The notes under the pieces are model-generated. The model saw only the letters and a program-made list of their open reading frames with translations, made no database searches and was not told the origin of the DNA. This document shows, piece after piece, positions 43,381 to 64,000 of a DNA stretch of 64,000 nucleotides. Made by a program: the position numbers and the translations under genes. How positions within the stretch are numbered: position 1 is the stretch's first letter; every line of letters starts with the position of its first letter. Source of the DNA: Apostichopus japonicus (Eukaryota > Echinodermata > Holothuroidea > Aspidochirotida > Stichopodidae); the NCBI RefSeq assembly GCF_037975245.1, contig NC_092564.1:4179484-4243483 (forward strand). The letters run 5' to 3'.

Positions 43381-46300
43381 GGTCTATTTGTGGGGATACA
43401 TGTCCTTTGAGCAAATATGGGCAAGAATGCTTGTTTGATTGTCAGTGTGAGAATGGATCTGCTTGCGATCAAGTCACCGGTGCCTGTAATTGTACCGCTG
43501 GATTCAGAGGTCCCCTGTAAGTGACCATTATGGTTGTTGTTTACTTCTGCCTATGAAGTCTGAAGGGAAATTTGGCTATCATGTACAATATAGCATAATT
43601 TTAAAGTTTCATGCTTTGCAAGGCAGGGTTATCACCGAGTGAGCAGTTAGAAGAAAAATAACAAACTTCTGCTATGTTATTTTTGGAACTTTTTTTTGCG
43701 CAAGTGAGGTTACCAAAAGAACCACATCAGGAATATTAATGTACACACGGCCTTTAAAGAATAGGTAAAGCTGCGCTTGCCATTTTATGTTCACATGTAT
43801 ATTTGAGAGAGTGGAGATGGTAGGGGGAAGACAAAAATCCACATGTGCCAAGAGAGACACTGTTCGATTACTTGATGGAAAGAAAGTGACTTGCCATAGA
43901 ATCATTACTACTTGCATATCCTCTTCGAATTGTACCACTTACTACAGTATGTATTCTATAACTGGTATAAATAAGATTTTGTCTTACAAATGACGAGAAC
44001 TTGGAACGTATTCCTTATTGTGGTTTGATGGCAAAGAAATATACTGGAATTATGTGTGTCTATACTCTTTTAGCCAATTTTTAGTGTCCTTTCTGTTAAT
44101 CAGTTTTTTTTTAGCTTAATGATAACATCTATATTACAATACTATTTGACTAATTTTTCTACAAGGTCAGTCTATAAGAAAATCGGTCGAATGCTACAAT
44201 TTGAATTTGTTTGAATAATTTATAAAGTTAGATGAAACTGCTCTCTCTCAAACTCTGTTGCTTCTTCTTTCAAAAGAGTGTCCGACAGGCAAGTTCGGTG
44301 CAGGCTGTTCTGAAACCTGTCTCTGTCAGAACCAGGGCATTTGCGACTCTGTGACAGGATATTGTGAATGCAGACCAGGTACAAGGGGCAGGTATTGCGA
44401 TGAGGGTTAGTTGATCTCATTAATATTCAATTCTCAATTAGCTTTAATATGTACAGCATAGAAAAAGGAAGATGAACCTTTTAATGCCCCCATCACTTCC
44501 CTCCAGAAGCAAACACAATTGTCGCCATCATCCAAGTGAGGCTAGGTGGTAACAAGTTTCAATTATAGGATGGATTTTGCATTCCATCTTCATGTATGGC
44601 TCTGCTATTCTACTTGCCTTAATCGCGCTTATTTGTAGTTAACGCGCTGAAACGCAGGCAAAATTTGGCATATCCTCCTGAGTGATGCTGCTCGATTGGT
44701 TATTGGCTGATTAAAACTTTAAAACATTTCAAAATACGTTCTCAAGTTTTACTGTGAAGTGTAGTGATGTATACGTGTGACCAATTTAGCGTAGATTAAG
44801 TTGCGCTAACAAGTTAATTTTAACATTACTTCCGCAATTGCTCGAAGCAGTATGGTCACATTATATCGTACTTTGAAGACAAGTTCGATACACAAATGCG
44901 ACAGATATTGATCAAGTTATGTGGTTATCTTTATCATTGCGAGTTTGAGTGTGACTTAATACTACGGCACATGAACTTCAAGCAATTCTATAGTACCGTA
45001 ACACGAGGTTTCAATAACAGTATTTGCAGTAGAAATGCAGAGTTTCTAGTTTCCTTTCTAGTTGCATGGACTAAAAAACATATAATGGGCAACTCAATTT
45101 ATATGGGGTATAGTTGTTAGGTGGTCAGCTTATTGTGCACAATGATGTGGAGTGGATGATAGTGCTTTGATAATAGATTCAACTGTTTATCAACTCTACC
45201 AATTGCTCCTTCCAATGACACCACAATTGATCGAGCTGAAATACCTTACAGAGTTTCGAGTGAATGGTAATGAGAGAGCTTGATTCAATAGAGTCCATTT
45301 AATTCATCCTCGCTCACAAATGTTTCAGTCAAAGCCAAATAGATAAAATTGTGCTGTGTACGTCATTATTTGAAACGAAACTTAGCTAATCAAGCTAATT
45401 ACTCATATAGTCCTGGGATGTGTTTCGCATTTTAGATTTTAAATAAAGAATCATCCAAATTGTAACTTGTTAGAAGGGTTGCAATGAAGGATCAAATGTT
45501 CAGCAAGACATAGGATACAAACAGATTTGATAGTGACACTAAATGATTACTTCTGTGCAATGTCATAGTTTGTAATTGCTTGAAATAGTTTTTAATTGCT
45601 TGACATTTTAATGCCCCTTGTCAGCATGTCCACCTGGTTACTATGGCGATGAGTGTGCCTTCGAATGTAATTGTGACGATGGAGCTACTTGTGCTGCCTA
45701 TGATGGGGAATGCATCTACCCAGACTGTTTTACTGGACTATTTTGTGACGAAGGTAAAATTCCTCATTCAAAAGTTGTGTCCCTTTTTTATCGGTGTTAA
45801 ACGGGCAGCCAAACTGCTTATTTGTTCTAAATTCTTAGCACATTTGTAAAACATTATATGAATCAGACATATTTTAGATGAAACAACATATGTCAGTCGA
45901 AATGACAGTAAGCTGAATGAATTTAAATGTTATGATCTGTAGATTACAACTCATATAGTTGCCCAAGTGATAATTACAATAATTGACTGCGCCACTCTTT
46001 TGAGCGCCTCTGTTCCCACAAGCATTAATATATTGCATTAATAGCTGATATTATCAATGTTACAAAATGTAATGGCAATACTCTAGAGTGCTTGTTAAAC
46101 AAACATCAAAGGGATTTGACTTTTCAAAATGCATTCTTAATCTTCTTTAACATAGCCCTCACCATATGCCATTTCTCTGTGAAACATAACCAACGTTATA
46201 ATGATACAATGTGGCAAAGAAGCTTCAACAAAACTACAACAAACGAACATCAAAAAATCTTCTCTCTTTTTTTCCACCATGTGTGTTTTAGTATGCACTC

Positions 46301-48174
46301 TAGGGTATTATGGAAAGGATTGCGATTCTGTGTGTAATTGCTCAATGAATGGCACCGTGGTATGCGACCATGTTACAGGTTGTCAGTGTCAGGTTGGACA
46401 TAAAGATGTGCGATGTGAACCACGTAAGTTAATATTCCTTTCAAATGTTTACTTCGTTATTTGTAATATGATAGATCGCAAAATGTACGTAATGTGGAAC
46501 CCACGCCCTCCAACAACTGGATGGACATTGTTTTCACAATATCCAATGCCAAAAATATAAGATCATTATAAGGTTGCCTAAATAATAAATGAGGCATGGT
46601 CATAAACTATCCCGTCATATCCTTGCTGGGATAGAAATGATAATGTTCCTGTGTTATATAATTTATTCTTCAACTCTTTAAGTGATTCAGATTAGTTCTT
46701 TTCATTTCAAAATTAAAATGAAAATAACTATAATCCGTTCTTCTTTGGATGTACAGTTGTAACTAATGTTCAATGTAACTTACAGTGTTCTGTGTGAATG
46801 TTTTCAATTATCTAACAACAATAAAGAACTGATTTTACCTTTGCATGAACGGAGAAATTCACATTGCGTACTCTCATCTCTTTTTTTTTTAATGTTTAAG
46901 TAAGTTAACGTAATATTGGAAAGTGTTATGAATCGTGTATAATAAATGTGAGGTCACCATGTTCTGGTTAACCCACTGGACTCTTCAAAACATATTTAGT
47001 TGTCACTATTTACTTAAGTTTTTAATGATGGTTGGTGCATAGGACACTTCATATTATAATTATAAAATAAAAAACAAGGATTGAAGCAAAAGACATCTGA
47101 CGTTTGGGTCATGCACACCACAAAGCTGTTTGTATATTTGTCAAAACTGAGTTCATATTTTCAACCTAATCTTACCATTTTATGTTTTGAATGAGTTTTT
47201 GTTTGCAGTTAAAGTTGAAGTTGAAGGTTTACAGTCTTGTATGAGGCTAATGCCTCCTCACACGACTTTATAACTTAACCCCTGGTCATTGGTAACTTGT
47301 CACACCCACACACCAAAGTGTGCACAATTCAATCAATCTCTCCTGGGGCACCACAGTGCACCACAACCACGTGTCCCCCGGGGGACTTCCCATATGGTGC
47401 AGCCACAAACCGGCGCACGCAACTATATTTACAAGTTACCTCGCAGGTTCCCATTTATACACCTGGGTGAAGAGAGGCAATGGAGATAAAGCGCCTTGCC
47501 CAAGGACACAACGCAATGATCTGGCCAGGGCTCGAACCTGTAATCCTTAGATCACAAGTCCACTGCCTTAACCACTTGACCACAACGCCCTCCTTAAAGG
47601 CATTGAAGAGAGTGGAAATCGGACTGTCTTATTGGCAACCCTCATTCCTAGCGTGTTGATGGTATTGATGGCATTCATGGCATTCATTCTATGGAGAATA
47701 AAAGGAAACTGGGAAAGGAAAAGAAAACAAACAGATAGCAATAAAAATGGAAAGTGCTTCAAAAGCAACGGTTTGTACTATAACAACAATCTGAGGATGT
47801 AGTTTCTTTGTAATATACTTGATATGAATAGACGAGCAGTGGCTAGCTGTTTGGGCTGTGATAAAAAAAAAACGTAGGGCACAATCTGGGAACCTCTTTT
47901 TCTTTGTACGTATTAAATGTCCTTATCTACAAGCAAATGGGAAAATCTGTTGTAAATCCTCATGAGGGAAGATTCTGAAGAAATTTAACCGTCTCCAAAT
48001 AATACTGATAAGCTAAGTTTTAACAACTATTTGTGTTACATGAACCTCAAGCAGTTCATCAGTTTGTTGGCTTCTCTCTGTTATCCATCTGTTTTTATTT
48101 GCCAGGTTTTTATATTCTTTTAATAGCATATATAATTACACTCCACCAAAGCAACGATCATATCTATATATATA

Positions 48175-48210
<36 letters not shown>

Positions 48211-48580
48211 ATTAACTTCATTAAGTTGTTATACAATACAGCTTCTATTACTTCACTTGCACGGTGTTTACTAACAAGAAAATACAACGTACGGTCCCAT
48301 TTTGACTGTGTAACCACTGAACAGGTTGGGATTAAAACGGTCTCATCATATGAAATTACGTTCACTTATTACTTCATATATGATGTAACTATGGAGAAAG
48401 TACATACATTTTCAAAATCCATATATCTTCAACCTTGTGTGAGAGGTGAACAATGTTACAGCTTTAAATACTTTTGAAGATAACCCCAAGGGTTTGGTGG
48501 GGCTAATGCTCCTCTGATCTTTGTTCTCAACAGCTTTTGTTAATACGGGAGGTGATAATATTTACGATGATGTTCATTAA
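43381..48580 (+). CDS. EGF-repeat membrane protein, TM exon broken by a SINE (5' end missing)
   Basis: EGF-like exons: 43381-43516, 44277-44405, 45625-45753 and 46292-46423. Each has six or more cysteines in the MEGF/SREC pattern (C-x-x-G-x-x-C ... C-x-C). A TM exon at 47209-47770 and a tail exon at 48534-48580 follow. Without the inserted SINE, the TM exon reads from LKGIEES into a ~21-residue hydrophobic helix (LATLIPSVLMVLMAFMAFILW), then a basic stretch. The tail ends DNIYDDVH before TAA. With the SINE present, the frame stops within it. The first exon ends in phase 2 while the second needs phase 1, so an exon is missing between them. The paralogue at 55-62.7 kb has such an exon. Likely a cell-surface receptor of the PEAR1/MEGF type, perhaps now a pseudogene. 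Confidence 0.65.
47215..47593 (-). mobile_element. tRNA-derived SINE inserted in a coding exon
   Basis: A 379-bp element in minus orientation, flanked by a 6-bp direct repeat TTAAAG (47209-47214 and 47594-47599). Read on the minus strand it begins ggagggcgttgtggtcaagt. It has an A-box region (tggtcaagtgg), a B box ggttcgagccc (47528-47538) and the phrase tgtccttgggcaaggcgctt, common in SINEs of marine invertebrates. It ends in a short (cttcaa)n tail. It lies two codons into the TM exon of the EGF protein. Confidence 0.85.
48163..48207. repeat. (TA)n array
   Basis: A nearly pure TA dinucleotide array in an intron of the plus-strand EGF gene. Confidence 0.9.
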
Positions 48581-48975
48581 ATATTAATAATTTGCCTGCA
48601 GTAAGGCACCATCACTATTCAAGGTAAGTTCTTAAATATTCATCTGACTTTCCATGGTATACTAAAAGTTTGTGTGTGTGTTATGTGTGTGTGTGTTATG
48701 TGTGTAATTTTTGTCCAGAATCACCCTCTAAAGTATTTTACAGTTTGTTGTGTTTATAAAGAATGATAGGATTTTCTAAATCATAAAACGTCTATCAAAA
48801 TCTCCAAAGATTCGTAAATGAAGCGATACATAATATTTCCTTCCCATCGTATGAAACAGTACATTTCTCGCTAAATATAGATGCAGCCCGGACAGTTAAG
48901 CCAGAGAGAACTCTTAATCAAATTACAGTTGTATTTACCGCTTCTCGTAATAGTATAGTTTCTCTTTTTCTTAGT

Positions 48976-49200
48976 CTATTAACTCCCAACCCCTACCTGG
49001 AATTTACTGTAATGGAAAGAATCATTCAGCGCCTGCTTTCCAAAATCCATTGCCTCAGTACCCAGCAGTGACGGTATCATCAGCCTTATCGCTTGAAATA
49101 TTGAATACGGTGCCGATGATGTCTACAGATTTGCAGAACTCAGATGAAGTATTTTACCCAGAAAGTAGTCCTAGATGTTTTCTATTTTATGTTTGCTTTT
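48976..49200 (+). CDS. Possible alternative cytoplasmic-tail exon
   Basis: After the acceptor ttttcttag, a phase-0 frame reads SINSQPLPGIYCNGKNHS and on through a Ser/Pro-rich stretch with QYPAV and EVFYPES. It looks like a receptor tail. A 22-nt mini-exon at 48601-48622 with a GTAAGT donor could lead into it in phase. Linkage to the EGF gene is not proven; its own 3' end is unclear because the frame runs into an AT-rich hydrophobic stretch. Confidence 0.3.
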
Positions 49201-50431
49201 GCTTTTTCTTCTTTCTAATTTTAATCTATTCATTGCTGAATATTATAGTTTCTTCTGAGAAAAATGAAGATCATCTCACAGTCAGAATAAATAGCTTGTT
49301 AAGGTTAACATGTATTCGTTGCTTTAATTAATCAAGGTATTGCTTAAATTTTTTAGCATGAACTCCTTAGTAAGCAATATTTTTGGATATCCCATTTCGC
49401 ACAATTAAATCACCTAAAAATAAGGTTCGAATGTTAGCAATCTGATCTTAATTATTAGTCCGAGACTACTGACTACTGGTAAAGCCAAAATTCATATAAA
49501 CGAATGACTTTCGTGTAAGAAAATCGAATTGAAAATATATATCGTTTCACGGCTGCAACTTAAACTTAATGACAACATTTGTCGCACGATTTCTCTATTC
49601 TCTATTTATAACAATAAGACGGCAGGATTGTAGTAGTGATAAAGTCAACAGCCCTTTCTTCACTTTCTGTATAGTAAGGGAAACACTAGACAATTAATTT
49701 CGATAATATGAGGTTTTTCTCGATTCTGTTGATTTGAGGAAGAAATTGCCAACATTTATTCAATCCTTCTTATCTGATTTGCTGTATGTTTGGCAGCATT
49801 CGTCGCCTTTCATCCAGCACTATGTTTGAGAGCGCCATTTATGTATCTTTGCCCTTCCATTAAATCTTTTAAATGCTACCAAGTGAATTAATGTTATAAA
49901 CAATATGAGATAAGATTGTAGTTATTTTCATTCGAATACATTTCATACAGTGCATGTTCCACAAAATCTTCATACATGCAGAACTACAGATGTGTTAGTG
50001 TTAAATTAAGCATTTAATTTTTGCTTTGTTTATTTTTCCATATTTTAATACTAAAATAATTGTTTTCTCAGTTTTGCCATATACACCTCAAGTTAACTTA
50101 AGTGAAATTGATGCACATAAGATGAAATTATTGAATTTGCTATAAACATCAAAAATGTTAATCAAAGAGAAAAAGAAATGTTGATACTTACAGTATCAGT
50201 TCAAGTGAATAAATTACCACTGATTGACAGATTCCATTTTCTCTAATTCAGACGAGTCAAACTGTGAAACCCCAAAGCGGTACACAAACAGCAATGATAG
50301 CATTTAAAAAGTAGTAGATGACCTTATTTTGCGCATGGATCATGTTTGGACCATGTCATTCAGCTTAAACTCTGAAACTGAACTAAGGCCATGTCGTACG
50401 AATCAAGATCAATTTTAAAACATTCCCATTG
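49201..50431. other. No gene seen
   Basis: AT-rich intergenic sequence with no supported feature. Confidence 0.4.
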
Positions 50432-50684
50432 CAGGGGCGCAGCGAGGAATTTGCCAAGAGAGAGGCGAAGCGTGTAGGCAAACTATCTAAGCGTAGCGCC
50501 ATCATGAGTTGACGTGAAGCGTAATATTTTTTGGGGGCCGAAATGCCTCCCAGATCGCTGGAAATGGCACTTCCCAGGTATTGTAAGTTGCATCTTAGCA
50601 TTTTCTATTTGAAAGTACTAGCGATATCATAAACAAGAAACAAAAATATTCGCCCCCTTGCCCCCCCCCCTGGCTACGCGCCTG
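50432..50684. mobile_element. MITE, hAT-type (8-bp target duplication)
   Basis: A 253-bp element with imperfect inverted ends (CAGGGGCGCAGCGAGG / CAGGCGCGTAGCCAGG) and a perfect 8-bp direct repeat TCCCATTG at 50424-50431 and 50685-50692. A C-run lies near the right end. No transposase remains. Confidence 0.85.
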
Positions 50685-50692
50685 TCCCATTG

Positions 50693-53223
<2,531 letters not shown>

Positions 53224-55026
53224 TTTACAAAATAGCAGCGGAATGTTAAACAATATTTCCTTGGATGTAGACAGCATCGGTAGCATATCGAGTCACTCTG
53301 GAGGCATTGACTGATGATGGCTTCATCATTAGTGCCAAAGCATCTCTAGAGGTCATTATGATAGGACTAGATGGTGCAGTCTATTGACGTTTGATGTACC
53401 TAACAAAGCAGAACATACGTCATATACGAGTAAAAATGTGGTTTGCAACATTGGCAAGTCTGATTAAGAAAATCGAATGCAGAAACGCTCATATTCTACA
53501 GCGGAAATGTTTTTTTTTTATTTTTTTATTTACTAACGTTTTGATGACTTTTGATGGACTTTTCTTCTTCTTGCGCTGTCTTTTTTTATCAGTGGACTAC
53601 ATGACCAACGAAATGAGACTAATTCAATCACTTAAGGATAAAAGATGACTCCTGCACTGGAATTATCAAACCATGATTAACAATGTCACGTTATCCACTC
53701 AGGCCCGAAGGGAGGATGGGTACGGCTCATGGTGGCTAGAGCCACTTGGCCCTGGAAATTTGGAGAAGCGCTCCACAAGAAGATTAGTCCGTGCTCATTG
53801 TTATGATATATTCAGGGAGCTGCAATTGTGAATCTTAAAGGATCTTAAAGCAACCACTTACATAAGCGATACAGTATGGACATTACGTTCGACAGCTGAG
53901 AACTTACCTTACATTAAAAAGTATAAAATCCGGCATACTTTTTTCGCCTTTTGACGTAAATGCATATCATAATACATTGTTACAAGGGCCCATTGTAGCC
54001 TAACGCTAGTCACTACTAGTGAGGAACCTAATGTTATTACATAGAAAGTCTTTAAAATTTGCCTACGTGATAAATCAGTGTTTGAGAAATTAGGTCGGGT
54101 TAACGTGTCAGAATGTTATAATACACGATTGTTCTGGTATATTCCTTATGATGACACGCTGGTCTCGGGTTAACGTCGGTTTACGTGTAATCGCGTGTAA
54201 GCTGTGCACGGCATCTTTGTGGATTCTCTGGAACGTTCGCGAGATATGCAAAGGACTTCCAAGAATAGAGAAACTGGGTCAAGTGTATCGAGAAAGATCT
54301 AGATGATTCTTGACATGGCGAATCGTATCAAAACCCGCCCAGATCGGAGAGTTTCTCAGTTTCTGTACGAATACAAGCGACGACACATATTATACCATTC
54401 TACTATATATCGTCAGTGCTCAACTGCCAGTAGTTTCTGAAGGATTGAGATATCGATAACAAGATTGATTCTACACTTCCATTCAGAAGTTTGAAGAGGA
54501 CTTTGCTGTGAATCTACAGTTTTTCAGTCTTTATTACGGAGAAGGTGAAGAATTTCTGTCTCCGTTGAGGAAGTTCGTTACGCCAGGAGTTGGTGGCTAT
54601 AAAGCTGATTTTGGACTGACTCTGGTAATATTTAGTCGGCGAGAAGTTTGACTTGTGCTTCACTCGATTGTGGCTGGAAGTCCGTCTTCTATTTTGGAGC
54701 ATCGCCGGAAAGAAGGTGACTGCTGTTTCTGGGATCGCGAGAAACTTCGTCGAGGACCAGTAAATTTCGCGGTACAACGGACCGAGAATCGTCGTCATCG
54801 AGGTCGTGGCCGCTGAGGGATATCGCCGTTGGAAGAGACCAGCGCGTTTTAAAGTGTATCCTATCTTTGTTAAGTTTGTGAGTAATTTTCTATACATTTG
54901 TAATTACCATTTGTTGTTGTTGGTTAAAACTCCATTGTTCAATATAGTTTACGTTCTCATTTAAAATCTCTAGACTCGTCAATTTGTCTGTGTTCCTTAC
55001 GGAAACGAACCCATGCTTGTGTCTCG

Positions 55027-62664
<7,638 letters not shown>

Positions 62665-62730
62665 GACCTTCGAAGCAAGACAACAGAAAACAAAACAGTG
62701 TAAAGAAAGCAATATTATATGTATCCACAT

Positions 62731-64000
62731 AACCCCGTTAAATTCGTTAGACCTATAGAGTCCCCTCTTAGTGCATGTTCGTAGGCCATTTTTTCATTTT
62801 GCGAGCTGGATTAAGCTGGTGAATCTCATGTAGGGTGTCACCCTTTCGATATCTTTATCGTAAAACAACAAAGGTCATTTGACGTTTGATTGTTCATTGG
62901 CTATTGAGGCGTTTGAGGCAATGTGTTTCAGTAGACCTGGCGATTGGCGTGAAGAACGGTGTGAAGAACAGTTTTTCTGTGTACTATTAACGTGTCAAAC
63001 CGATTTATTGTTATTATTATCCACTACTGATCATTACCCCAAACATTTGCGATTTGCTACAAAAAATTCCACGGATTAAATTACCCACGTGCTTGTTTAG
63101 AATTACGTGTGACATTGAAATTCTCTCGTTGATATGACCACTGCTAACTTTGAATCATCTCATATGTTTTATGGTAGAGTTGAAACTTAGTTTAGATTAA
63201 ATATACACCCTTAACAACTCAAAGAGTGAGAGCTGTCACTCAAGGTCCATTATTTGATAATGATGACAAAAATTTTGCGAATTGAAGGGCAGGAAACATG
63301 TGGATAATCGGGTGAATCGGTTTTTCGCTCAAGAAAGAAAAATCTATTTCTGCATTAAGCAAAATCTTACTGCACCAGCATTATTGGGTCTTGCATAGAT
63401 ACTCCTTAGTGTTTGGATAACATATTCAATACTTATATTGGCAGTAAAAGTGAACTTGTGTTACCCATACATGAGTCCAGGCATACACTTGCTCCTACGT
63501 TCAACTTCTTTTAAGTTAACTACTTAGATTGGCCTGGCAATTATATCAAGTTAATGAATTAATTTACTTAAAGATTAATTTACTGGTAATCATCTCTACA
63601 CAATGATAAAAAACAAACCCATATCCAATTGTATATTTATTGCAATAATATTTGCATGGCCACTGACAAAAATAAACCCTGATAAAAAACGAAACTAAAA
63701 TAATTTTATTCTGAGACGGGTGGGGATTGGTGGACGGCCATTGCATTTGCTTTAAAACAGTTGCTAGAAACATCGATGCTCTCATTGCCAATACCCTCTC
63801 TCTCAAACAATCGGTTGAAACCACCATTTCCGCTTGGTTTGAACAATAAGTTTATTTCAAAGGTAAAAGTCTTTTCTTCCTCGTGATGTTGTGAAAACTA
63901 TCATAATTTCACTCGTTCTTAACAGCATTGGTATGTGCAGCTCTCTGTGCTGCGGTTTTAAAGCAAGTCTCATTATACAATTACAATCCGTACAAAATGG
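62731..64000. other. 5' flank of the EMI/EGF gene, no gene seen
   Basis: The promoter of the minus-strand gene should lie here. The short open frames at 62879 (plus) and 63564 (minus) show no recognisable domain. Confidence 0.35.

Noticed and set aside
54514-54897. Minus-strand open frame of 127 codons
   Set aside because: It lies wholly inside the LTR-like segment, shows no domain and has no splice context.

Overview
This is a 64 kb piece of an animal nuclear genome. Genes are split by AT-rich introns with GT-AG borders. There are long tetranucleotide and (TA)n arrays, two tRNA-derived SINEs, MITEs and an LTR-like segment. A Rab11 orthologue, EMI/EGF-type receptors and a SET/tyrosine-recombinase/SANT protein point to a marine invertebrate. 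An echinoderm such as a sea cucumber is my best guess, but nothing in the window proves it. Every gene model below was assembled by hand from reading frame, splice sites and intron phase.

Layout. 0.3-1.8 kb: a SINE head, a 657-bp uninterrupted (CATA)n array and a 70-bp minisatellite. 4.0-14.1 kb (minus): an eight-exon gene of about 1380 codons. It joins a KMT5A-like SET domain, an in-frame 73-residue repeat, two zinc-knuckle-like motifs, a tyrosine-recombinase-like core and a C-terminal Myb/SANT-like domain. Its introns hold a tandem array with nuclear-receptor DR1 motifs, and two of its small exons are a tandem duplication. 15.1-17.75 kb (plus): a divergently transcribed small gene of about 141 codons that I do not recognise. 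18.3-27.7 kb: gene-poor, with a second (CATA)n array, dispersed non-coding repeats, a mariner-type MITE and a LINE remnant. 27.7-30.5 kb (plus): exons of a protein resembling the CABIT family (THEMIS/GAREM), with a damaged or unresolved 3' end. 31.4-40.0 kb (minus): a complete Rab11 gene whose last coding exon lies in a 1.53-kb tandem duplication. 43.4-49.1 kb (plus) and 55.0-62.7 kb (minus): two related EGF-repeat membrane proteins, tail to tail. Each has a transposable element in the exon that encodes its transmembrane segment.

The genes do not form an operon or an obvious pathway. The most unusual item is the SET/recombinase fusion: a predicted histone-lysine methyltransferase domain joined to a recombinase-like fold that keeps most of its catalytic residues. 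The two EGF receptors look like a duplicated pair in different stages of element-driven change. Families were recognised by eye; no database search was possible.
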